A stretch of DNA of 64,000 nt, from positions 69,396,501-69,460,500 of the forward strand of contig NC_072896.1 of assembly GCF_027943255.1 (NCBI RefSeq), given 5' to 3'. Below the pieces are notes generated by a model. The model was given only the letters and a program-made list of their open reading frames with translations, searched no databases and had not been told where the DNA came from. Position numbers and translations under genes: made by a program. Source of the stretch: Anastrepha obliqua. Lineage: Eukaryota; Arthropoda; Insecta; Diptera; Tephritidae. Shown here one piece after another: positions 45,433 through 54,239 of the stretch; within the stretch, counting starts at the first letter, position 1; the number at the start of each line of letters is the position of its first letter.

Positions 45433-46625
45433 ACTCAAGTCATAACACATTCGTCGTGGGCCTCACACGGTGGTAGTAGCTTTTTTGTTGGCATACACGA
45501 GGTGGATTTTGAACGATAGACTTTTGCCTATCATTATTCCCAGATATTTTACTGAAGGAATATTACAATATTAAAGTCTCCAATACCAACAGCGACCTCT
45601 TCTGGCTTTTTTCAGCAAGATATACTTGTAAAGACGGCACTAATTATTTGCTACGCCAGCGGTAAGCTGTTTCTAGCGAACCAACTATTGCCAATATCGC
45701 TCAAATTTTTAGGCATCACCGTACATCGTACATTCGTCGTGGGCCTCACACGGTGGTAGTAGCTTTTTTGTTGGCATACACGAGGTGGATATTGAACGAT
45801 AGACTTTTGCCTATCATTATTCCCAGATATTTTACTGAAGGAATATTACAATATTAAAGTCTCCAATACCAACAGCGACCTCTTCTGGCTTTTTTCAGCA
45901 AGATATACTTGTAAAGACGGCACTAATTATTTGCTACGCCAGCGGTAAGCTGTTTCTAGCGAACCAACTATTGCCAATATCGCTCAAATTTTTAGGCATC
46001 ACCACAATCCCGATGTCGCTGGCAAAGCTCATCAAATTTATTTCCTCTGGAATCGTTTCACGGAGAACGCCGTCATATATTATATTCCACAACAATGGCG
46101 CGATGACCGAGCTCTGCAGAACGCCATCTATTATTTTGACTTTTTGCGATCCGCTGGTGAATTATACAGCAGAACTCTGCCATTTAAATAACTTTGCTTT
46201 AATCGGATTCACTGCAGCTCGTCCACAATTTTTGACTTGTTTAGTTAAATTCATTTCTTACGTCTTGGGTGATAATCAGGCAGTTTCTTTAGTGACATCT
46301 GCATTCGATTTGGCTTTCTGATATCAGCTTTACTTCTTCACGACTTATCCTTCTATAAGTCTATAGGATAAATACGCAGAATCGATTAGTGTTGGTCTAT
46401 AACTAGACGTCTCAGCTGCTGATTCGCCTGATTTTGGAGGTAAAATTAGGTTTTGGCGTTTCGAAACTGCTGAAAAAGAACTTTCCGAAAGGCAGATTAA
46501 CAAAAACTTCGGCCTGTTGCCTAGTCGCAGGATTCAAGCAGTTATTTAGTACTCCATTCGGACCAGCTACTTTTGCGTCTGGTAAGCTACATAAGTGAAC
46601 CACAACGTAATAATAAATTTAATGT
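45433..46625 (-). pseudogene. LOA/R1-like LINE, reverse transcriptase domain
   Basis: The minus-strand order is KVAGPNGVLNNCLNPATRQQ, VSKRQNLILPPKSGESAAET, SSYRPTLIDSAY, RNCLIITQDVRNEFN (motif A with Asp), VKIIDGVLQSSVIAPLLWNI (motif B, normally GVPQGSVLGPLLWN), EINLMSFASDIGIVVMPKNL (FADD has become FASD), LPLA with a stop, and VKYLGIMI, KSLSFKIHLVYANKKATT. The reading extends across the tandem duplication at 45448-46003, so part of the 3' segment appears twice. It is dead: the catalytic box is damaged and several frameshifts are present. Confidence 0.83.
45448..46003. repeat. direct duplication of 273 bp, nearly identical copies
   Basis: 45448-45720 and 45731-46003 align base for base with an offset of 283. 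The only difference I see is GGATTTTGAACG in the first copy against GGATATTGAACG in the second. The copies are separated by the 10-base spacer GTACATCGTA. Both lie within the minus-strand LINE, so the duplication happened after insertion and recently compared with the decay of the LINE. Confidence 0.93.
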
Positions 46626-46880
46626 TCCTAATAAGAAACTTCGACAGTACGAAACCTTGAAAATTGACTTCCCGAGAACCAATTACGGGGTGCATGCTGC
46701 AGATTTAGGGCATGTGCCGATTTAATTTTTTTTTCAATTCTTCTGGTGCTAATTTTACTTGGCCGTATGGCATCTTAGTCCAGCATCTTAAATCGTTTTT
46801 TTTATAATTACTAAACAATTGTGCATTTCTTAACATAGTCTGTAAAAGTGTATCCATTCAAAGACAAATAAATAAAAAAT
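46612..46880 (+). pseudogene. Jockey-like LINE, extreme 3' end
   Basis: KFNVPNKKLRQYETLKIDFP followed by RTNYGVHAA resembles the last residues of Jockey-like ORF2 proteins, and the sequence ends in CAAATAAATAAAAA at about 46862-46876. It points opposite to the LINE at 45433. Assignment rests on a short match. Confidence 0.5.
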
Positions 46881-47221
46881 TGAGGGCATCGCTGTTTTAG
46901 AAGTTGCGCTTCCGCTATGGTAGACATGAAAGAAGAACAGGCAGCTGCTGATATTTTGATTTCCACGAACTTTTTGGTTCCTATTCTATATGCGGATCCC
47001 CAAGAGTTTCTCTCCGCCTCATTGCAAAGTTCCTAGAAGCTGTTTCGCTTACTTTCATTTAAGCCATTTTTGAAATTTTTACTTGCTGTTTAATTATTCA
47101 TGGAGACAGATGTAGACGGACAGGCGTACCCTGCTATGCAATTTTGCACTTAATCAAACTTTGATCGTAAGCAATATCACTCATTTGCTCACTAACTTCC
47201 AGTGTTATTGCACATTTTGGA

Positions 47222-47241
47222 CGTCCACTACGTAGTGGACG
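47222..47241. repeat. perfect 20-bp palindrome
   Basis: CGTCCACTACGTAGTGGACG is its own reverse complement. It sits in a region that on the minus strand reads SGRPKCAITLEVSEQMSDIA, weakly like the linker after a mariner helix-turn-helix. No function is inferred. Confidence 0.85.
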
Positions 47242-47459
47242 CTTCAACAACGACGTTTAAACTCTAAAACACTGTGTGGTATTTTATTTAAAGGTCAAGT
47301 GATACACCCTTCATATGAACGTATGTGAAGTTTCATTTCAATCTGTCAATTCATTCTTTGTTTACAAGCCAATTAGTATAGACGTGTCACAGTAATTTCT
47401 ACAAAAATCTGAATTTCTAAAAAAATCAGATATCGTGCATTGAATGAATTTTTATAATA

Positions 47460-47487
47460 TGACTATGAATAAGTTCGTGCGGTTTTT
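47460..47487 (+). repeat. left terminal inverted repeat of the complete mariner
   Basis: About 28 bases: T, GACTATGAATAAGTTCGTGC, GGTTTTT. They match the reverse complement of 48700-48727 except for the outermost base and the last few bases of the T run. Confidence 0.9.
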
Positions 47488-47528
47488 TTCGAAATTTGAA
47501 ACTTTATTGACGTAAAATGGTTACAAAT

Positions 47529-48558
47529 TTAATATTCAAAGTATTGTCCATCGCTTACTACTACTTCTTCCCATCTTTCTGGCAATTCACGGATTCCCTT
47601 TGTGAAAAATTCGGTCGGTTTTGCCGCAATCCACGAATCGATCCATTTTTTGACTTCATCGTAATTACGGAAGTGCTGGTCAGCCAGGCCATGTTGCATC
47701 GATCGGAAGAGATAGTAATCGGATGGCGCAAGGTCTGGACTATACGGCGGGTGGGGTAGGACATCCCATTTGAGCGTTTCTAAGTATGTTTTGACCACTT
47801 GTGCAACATGTGGCCGAGCATTGTCATGTTGCAAAATAACTTTGTCGTGTCTATCGGCGTATTGCGGCCGTTTTTCTCGCAGTGCTCGGCTCAAACGCAT
47901 CAATTGTCGTCGGTAGACATCCCCCGTAATCGTTTCATTCGGTTTCAGTAGCTCATAATACACAACACCCAGCTGGTCCCACCAGATACACAGCATAACC
48001 TTCAGGCCATGAATATTCTGCGCCGACGTCGATGTTGAAGCATGGCCAGGGTATCCATACGTTGCCCGACGTTTTGGATTGTCGTAATGGACCCACTTTT
48101 CATCGCCAGTCACAATTCGATGCAAAAAACCCTTTCTTTTGTGCCGTTGAAGCAGTTGTTCGCATGCCATAAAACGGCGTTCAACGTCTCTTGGCTTCAA
48201 TTCATACGGCACCCAATGTCCTTGCTTTTGGATCATTCCCATGGCTTTTAAACGTTTGGAAATGGTTGATTGATCAACTCCCAAAGTTTTTGCAACCTCT
48301 TCTTGCGTTTGAGCCGGATCTTGATCGAGCAATTCCTCCAATTCGGTATCCATGAACTTTGGCGGCGCACCCTCGCGTTCTTCGTCTTCCAAGCCAAAAT
48401 CACCACTTTTAAAGCGTGCAAACCACTTCTGGCACGTTCGCTCAGCTAGAGCATGCTCACCATAAACTTCCACCAAGATACGATAACTTTCGGCTGCTTT
48501 TTTCTTCATATTAAAGAATTCCCCGCAAAAACACATTATTTGGCACGAAATTCGACAT
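47529..48558 (-). CDS. mariner transposase, near-intact, with an N-terminal frameshift
   Basis: An open frame of 335 codons runs from ATG 48536 to the stop at 47529. It has the N-terminal helix-turn-helix region (AAESYRILVEVYGEHAL, CQKWFARFKSGDFGLEDEER, then QEEVAKTLGVDQSTISKRLK), the WVPYELKPRDVERR block, and the catalytic motifs IVTGDEKWVHYDNPK, ILQHDNARPHVAQVV and HPPYSPDLAPSDYYLF. The last two Asp residues are 34 apart (DD34D). The end is VVSDGQYFEY. Mos1-type proteins begin MSxFVPN, and here that start (MSNFVPNN) is at ATG 48558 in a different frame. The first ~20 codons are about 11 bases shorter than in Mos1 as I recall it. So the product would start at the later ATG without its usual N-terminus, or the copy is inactive. 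Confidence 0.9.
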
Positions 48559-48699
48559 TTTCAAGTGTGGTAAAAATATTGTTGTTTACGCTTCAAATAA
48601 AAAACTTATACTGACGTTTGTGCCTTACGACAGTAGCTCTCCAATGAATGTTTGGAAATGTGGATCGATGGAATAATAATCAAGTTACGCCATCTGTTG

Positions 48700-48727
48700 T
48701 AAAACCGCACGAACTTATTCATAGTCC
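48700..48727 (-). repeat. right terminal inverted repeat of the complete mariner
   Basis: On the plus strand it reads AAAACCGCACGAACTTATTC followed by ATAGTCC, next to TA at 48728-48729. It is the partner of the left repeat. Confidence 0.9.
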
Positions 48728-48729
48728 TA

Positions 48730-49656
48730 TGAACGAATGTTGAAAGTGTATAAGGACTTTTCGTCATCGTCAAGGACGTGCAAAAACAGCAACAACACCA
48801 GAAATCGTTATCGTATTGGAAACTAGGATATCGAGTAACTGAAAGTGATTTAGTAGAATCCATAAGCATCTCTTTAGGCAGTTTAAGCAATAATTTGACT
48901 GAAGTATTGGGTTTCAGAAAGCAGTGAGGACAATGGCTGAAGCATTCGCTAACAATCGAACAAAAGCACATTCGAATTCGACTCTCTAGGAACATTTAGA
49001 CTGTTTTTGAAAAGATAAAGTGAATTCCTTACGTTAATTTGGATGAGACTTGGGTCTATCCCAATGATCCTAAATCAAATAGGAGGCTAAAGAGTGCTGT
49101 GAGCCTGGCTTTTCGACCCGAAACGAATTCGTGTTCAGAACTCGGCCCAGAAGGTGTCAGCATCAGTTTTTGGGATGCAAAAGTAACCTTATTTGTGGAT
49201 TATTTATAAACAGGTAATACAATAAATTCTGAGTATTATTGAAATCTTTTAGACCAGCTGAAGGAAAAAATTCATAGTAAAAGATATAGTTTGCAAAAGT
49301 AAAAAATTATTTTTCATCAGGACAATGCGCCGTGTCACAAGAGAATTTTAACAATAGCTAAAATCCATGAAATAAAGTTCGAATTGTTGGAGCACCCACC
49401 GTACTTGCCAGATTTGGCAACTAGCGACTTCCATACCCGAAAAAATACATGCGAGGAAAGTGTTTTTCATCAAATGATGAAACCTATTTTGCAGCCCTTC
49501 CGGATTTCCACTTCACGCATCGAATTTACAAATTAGAGGCTCGTTGCAACAACTGTGTTGATGTTCAAGGAGACTATACTGAATAATAAAATGTATTTCA
49601 AACCATAAAACTGTTTTTTTCTCATCAAACCACAAAACTTATTGAACTGCCTAGTA
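48730..49656 (+). pseudogene. irritans-like mariner, decayed, right part of a disrupted copy
   Basis: Plus-strand blocks in changing frames are RAKTATTPEIVIVLET, RVTESDLVESISISLGSLS, HSLTIEQKHIRIRLSRN, NLDETWVYPNDPKSNRR (first Asp), NTINSEYY, IIFHQDNAPCHKRILTIAKI (second Asp) and FELLEHPPYLPDLATSDFH (third Asp, DD34D). It ends with ACTTATTGAACTGCCTAG next to TA at 49655-49656, the probable 3' terminal repeat. Its upstream part seems to lie on the other side of the complete mariner (47330-47457: CAATTCATTCTTTGTTTACA and onward). Dead: many stops and frameshifts. Confidence 0.75.
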
Positions 49657-49659
49657 TAT

Positions 49660-51245
49660 CGGAAGTTTTAAATTTCACTGCTGCTATTCACGACGTAGTC
49701 ACAGCATCACCTGGTTCATCCTTGGATTTGTAATTGTCCCAACACTTTTGTAGTGAGAAATGTTTTTCTTGTTCCATCAAGGACATCCAAATGCGGAATT
49801 TCGCCCGTATTATTGTCGACCCTCTGGCAAACGCATCCAAAAGCAGTGCGCTGTTCCTCTATTCCCCCAAATTCTGCTAAATTAAATGCGCAGGTTGCTA
49901 AACACTTCAGAAATTCACACACCAATACATTTGCAAAGCAGTATGCGGTTACTTACACCTACATATCATGAACTGCTATGTGTTTGTAGGTGTGTCGTTA
50001 CTTACTCGTTAATGCGAATGAAAGTGTTTATGTGTATTAGAGTGTATATACATGCATACATATTTATGTATACATGTACATTTGTTAGGACCACAAATGT
50101 GTTGGCAGCAATGACAACAGATGGAGCAACAGGAACCACGCGACTAAGCAGCAACAAAAGCAGCATCAGCACAAGCAGCAGCAGCTATAACATAACTCAA
50201 GGCGCTGTAGGAGTATAGTATGCAACTGATATTTGTTGCTTTTATTGCTACCGTTGTTGTAACCAAAGTTAGTGGCGGCATTTGTGGTGTGACAGCAGCT
50301 GCTCCATTCCTTTGCTGAGGCGCTTGCTCTGTTTCACGCTGCCGCCAAATCATAAATATGCAATTATTCATTGTAAACTTATTCAGCAGCCATTTTCTTT
50401 GCATATGACACTGTGTGCATGCGTTCACCCACACACACACACACATATGTATGTACATTCTTAGTTTCACATGAATACAAAAGCAGCAATTCAATTTACT
50501 ACACCATGATTTAGCAGCTCAACGTTCACTAATGCCAAGTATCACTGCGAATGAGTGAAGTAGTGTGTGTACACGTATGTGTGTGTTTGTGGTTTTGTGG
50601 CATTTGAACGCACTAAAATAAAAGGCAAAAGATGCATACTCATGAATTCGAAATGATATTAAAGATTTATAATGCGCATAAGGAGCATGCATATGTATAT
50701 ATGTAAGTATGTTTGTAAATGAAATGCGGTGACACGCAGTGACTATTTCTCATGACCGATATTGGTACCCAGCAGGAAAAATCTGAACTGTGGAAGAATT
50801 CAGAAACTCCATAAGCGAAAAAGCTGTCGAAAATCGACGCGATTTTAAAGGCAGTTCCAACTTGCATTCGGTTACTCCTAAATTTAATGAGCTTTAAAAC
50901 CACATACTCGATATTTTTCTGGAAATTCTGAAATTTTATTGTGGAAATTTGTTGTATTTTTTTCTAATTCATCTTTTGTGATGCCAAAGGTGGAGGAAAC
51001 CGATAAGACGGAAGAAGAGAGAGAAGGGGAGTAGGGAGAAGGAGGGGTTGAGTACTTGTGGATTACGAACAATGACTAAGTCACGGTTGTGCTAACTCTT
51101 GAAAACTTTTATACTACTGATGAAATTCATCAGATTTTAAATACTAAGGCTCGCTATATCAGCAGCCGTAGCAAAGAAATGAGAACCAAGATACCTAAAT
51201 CTTAGCCCCGCGAGAGCAGGGCAGCTAAAAAGCTGCTTCTTTGAT
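49660..51245. other. non-coding stretch with microsatellites
   Basis: A (CA)n run lies at 50432-50448, with CAGCA-rich sequence at 50155-50190. The open frames here, including a Ser/Thr-rich one ending at 50218, show no domain. No gene is supported. Confidence 0.45.
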
Positions 51246-51249
51246 TGCG

Positions 51250-51571
51250 GAGAATTACCCATATTTTCATAAAAAATTATTAAAATTAAATACAACACAA
51301 ATTAATTGTCAAAACTTGAAAATAAGTCGCTGTGCTATAGTTATTTAATTATATTTAGTTATGTTAGTCGCGCCTACTCCCTCCCCAACCCTTACTTCTA
51401 ACTGCGAGCCTTCCGTGAACAGGCTCACCACGCCCTGTATCCAAGAGAATTACCCATATTTTCATAAAAAATTATTAAAATTAAATACAACAAAAATTAA
51501 TTGTCAAAACTTGAAAATAAGTCGCTGTGCTATAGTTATTTAATTATATTTAGTTATGTTAGTCGCGCCTA
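51250..51571. repeat. local direct duplication, 127-bp copies with a 195-bp offset
   Basis: 51250-51376 and 51445-51571 match along GAGAATTACCCATATTTTCA to TTAGTCGCGCCTA. The one difference I see is ACAACACAAATT against ACAACAAAAATT. The 68-base spacer (ACTCCCTCCCCAACCC at its start) is present once. The second copy is followed immediately by a SINE remnant. Confidence 0.9.
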
Positions 51572-51589
51572 TATCCTTTGCAAGCCATG

Positions 51590-51772
51590 TAGTCGAGCTC
51601 CTTCTTAAATTGGTGTGTGCACCTTGATAATGTTTCCAAAATGGAGGGGCAGTTTTATGCCGCCATGGAATAGAAGTGAGTTTAAGAGAGATTTTGAAGA
51701 ACTTATTTTTCTGGCAGAAATACACTCGGAGGTTTACTATTGTGGTGAGAGGCGACCGCTATTAGATAAAAC
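51590..51772 (-). mobile_element. tRNA-derived SINE, copy 7 (truncated, diverged)
   Basis: On the plus strand it has a GTCGAGCTCCTTCTTAAATT block, GTGTGTGCACCTTGATAATG, AAATGGAGGGGCAGTTTTAT, GGCAGAAATACACTCGGAGG and GGCGACCGCTATTAGA. This is the same order as copy 4, with internal changes and without the tRNA-like head. Confidence 0.75.
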
Positions 51773-51859
51773 CGTTTCATGTTCACGGGAGATTTCTAAC
51801 CATGTGGCAGTACTTGTGCCAGTGTTCCCACTCAGACCCTAGGTAACGGGTAACCGATA

Positions 51860-52232
51860 ATGGCTTCGGGTGGCAACAATTTATGAAAGTGTTAATTGGT
51901 TAATGTTAAGTGAAGAAGGGAAGTATTTAATTTTAAGTGAAGAAGGGAAGTCTCAGGTTGATACTGCCAATTTGGTGCGATCTTTGCGATGCCCAGTCGA
52001 ATGTGCTATTAAGCGATTCCACCATAATAATTCAAAAGTGGAAGAAAACGCTTCACTAGTGTACGGGAAGAGCGAAAACTTATACGCGAGTCTCTCACGA
52101 ACAGCTGGAAGAAGGCTTTTGGAAGCAGGTTTAAAAGAATGGAAAGTTCGAAAGAAGCCAGGGCTTTCAGAAAAGAATCAGAAAAGATTTTGGTTCTATT
52201 TTCCAGATTCGAATTGGCGCCATTTTCTATGA
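51860..52232 (+). pseudogene. Tc1-like transposase, N-terminal DNA-binding fragment
   Basis: The frame is open for about 120 codons. It contains LSEEGKSQVDTANLVRSL (the first helix-turn-helix, normally LSEEGYSQxxIAxxVG), AIKRFHHN, SRTAGRRLLEAGLKEWKVRK (normally VRRRLxxAGLKGCxARKKP) and KPGLSEKNQKR. It stops where LNWT would lead into the catalytic domain, which is missing. The LSEEGK codons are duplicated in tandem (LSEEGKYLILSEEGK, a 24-base direct repeat at about 51907-51950). This is a fragment with no catalytic capacity. Confidence 0.78.
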
Positions 52233-52234
52233 TT

Positions 52235-53500
52235 TCCCTACAATTTTTATTTTATTACTGTAGTTTTTTTATTGTGTCACCTTTTCTTCCACTCAAAACC
52301 AAATGTGGTTACCTCTCAAGATTAGCCCATGCGTTTTATTGAACAAATATCTTCGTGTATTAACCTAAATCTCTCCTAAGCAATGAGCGCTCCATTGACT
52401 GCTGCGATAGTACCAATAGTAACAGATTTTCCTACAAGAATACCTTCATCATCATCCCTTTTTACCACGCATTCTTCCTCTGAAGCAAGCGAATATGTAC
52501 GTACACACATACCAATGCATTTGTAAAGGTAAAGGTGGGTGTATTTATGCAAACTCCACCACATTTAAAATGTAACATAAATGTGATATGCTGGTGTAAT
52601 AACTGTTAAAAGCACTCGTAGTACATTCGTAGTCCTTTAGTTCATCCTTGTAAATCCTATTTGAACTTTTGCTATATTTAGTGTTTTTTTTTTGTCTTTC
52701 TTACGGGCGATTGCGCAATACAAGCACCACGCAATAAAACGATAATATTTTTACCAATTTTAACTACTTTTCTTTTTGTTTTTGAGTGTTCATTATTTTT
52801 ATATGAAAGTATAGATTATAGACAACAAAAATCATATAAATCCAATTTTGAAATTATATACGAAAATTATAAAAAAGTTCACAAGCTTTTCATCTAAATT
52901 CCACGGGTTTTAGTTAGAATTTCTAGATATATTTTTGATATGAACTTTTATAGCTCTTTTAAAATTATATATTACAGCTTCCAGCAGATTAAATTCATCT
53001 CACAATGCCTTCCACTGCATTTTAAATATTCCTAAATATTACTACGTTTCTTCATTCAAAAATATTATTATAAATATATAAGCAGAATTCATTTAATTCG
53101 CAAGAAAAGGAAAATAATTACTAAGCAATGCTAAAGACATGTTTCTTTAAGCAAAAATTGGCTTATTTACTTCGTACCAGCTGTTGAGTAAAATAAAAAT
53201 TTGGCACTTATTTCTAGTTCAATTTCTAGTGCTAACAAACTTTTCGCAGTCATAGCCGATGGTGGTATTCGAAACTTTTCGTCGACAGACTCTCTGATAC
53301 CGGCTGATTATACCGAGTTAACTCTGGCTATGATTATTTTCAGCAGCACGTGAAGGTATATACGCAAAAACGTGCTTTTCATGATGATTTCTCTACCTTG
53401 CCTTGTTTTTTATTTTAATTTTTATCACTTTTGTAAACTTCTTTCTCGTACACTCTTTCTTCTGTGATTCTCCTTTTGTTTTTTTTTCAACCATTTATGT
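52235..53500. other. non-coding AT-rich stretch
   Basis: Nothing recognised. From about 52,650 onward the plus strand becomes markedly T-rich. Confidence 0.45.
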
Positions 53501-53504
53501 CTAT

Positions 53505-53700
53505 CGGAAAATTTATAATTTTTGCAAATGCCGTCGTACGTCAATCATATTTGACACTTGTGAACTTAACACTGGAGTATACAAATGGACAAGCAATAGA
53601 CTGCGTCAAGGTCAAAATAAAGATGTCCATCACTCAAAATTATATTTTTTATTTAGTAATAAAGTTATTCAAAAACGAAATCCCGCCTTTATTTTTTACT
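53505..53700. repeat. dispersed MITE-like repeat, copy 2
   Basis: It shares with 19563-19860, in the same order, the blocks CGTCGTACGTCAATCATATT plus TGACACTTGT, GTATACAAA(T/C) then GACAAGCA, and TTTATTTA(G/C)TAA followed by AAGTTATTCAAAAACGAAA. It is shorter than copy 1 in the middle. Confidence 0.6.
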
Positions 53701-53919
53701 TTACTTTTATTTTCATTTCTGCTTCTCCTTTTCTTTTGTTTCCTCTGCCTCTCCTCAGATATATCTTGAGTACGGGCTTTAGATTAATAATCCCTTTGCT
53801 GCATGATTTAATAAAGCATATAAAAAAAAAACTGTTTAAAAATGGAAATAGATTTATTTAATTATCAGTAAGACATATTAAAAAAAAGAATGAAAAAGCT
53901 TTATATTTTGTGTTGCCTC

Positions 53920-54235
53920 TTTATTATCAAAGGTCAACAGGGAGCGAAAAATATGGTAATCGGTTGGTGCAAGGTCCAGAGAATACGGCGGATGCTGAAG
54001 GACACTCCATTCGAGCTCTTGGGTACAGCTTTGATGAGTTGTGCAACATGGGGTCTGGCGTTGTGATGAAGGAATATGGTTTGACCTTGTCGATCAGGTA
54101 TTTTCAGTCGAGTAGCCTCATTCAGTCGCCATTTTTGAACTTTGCAAACCCTTTCCGTGCTGTAAACTCGCCTATGACATCTTCTCCATACACGTCGCAA
54201 CCGTCCCGGGCTGCTTCGGTAGCTTTTTGACCTTG
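53920..54235 (-). pseudogene. mariner-like transposase fragment
   Basis: On the minus strand the frame gives QTIFLHHNARPHVAQLIKAV, the second catalytic block with Asp changed to His (normally LQHDNARPHVA). The next block, EWSVLQHPPYSLDLAPTDYH with the third Asp, is in a shifted frame. The sequence is close in type to the complete mariner at 47460. Only about 100 residues survive. Confidence 0.75.
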
Positions 54236-54239
54236 ATGA

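Larger units (their letters stand above)
47460..48727 (-). mobile_element. complete mariner element, 1268 bp, mauritiana/vertumnana-like
   Basis: The element is bounded by TA (47458-47459 and 48728-48729), the mariner target duplication. The left end reads T then GACTATGAATAAGTTCGTGC followed by GGTTT. The right end is the reverse complement with a single difference at the first base. The length is the usual 1.3 kb. It contains one transposase frame on the minus strand. Both flanks read as parts of an older irritans-like mariner (47330-47457 and 48730-49656), so it appears to be a nested insertion. It is the only element here with both ends and an open catalytic frame. Confidence 0.92.

Noticed and set aside
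45971..46321. 116-codon plus-strand frame
   Set aside because: It is the antisense shadow of the reverse-transcriptase remnant on the minus strand.
53403..53861. 152-codon frame rich in Phe, Leu and Ile
   Set aside because: The region is T-rich and the frame overlaps a dispersed repeat; the protein is low-complexity.
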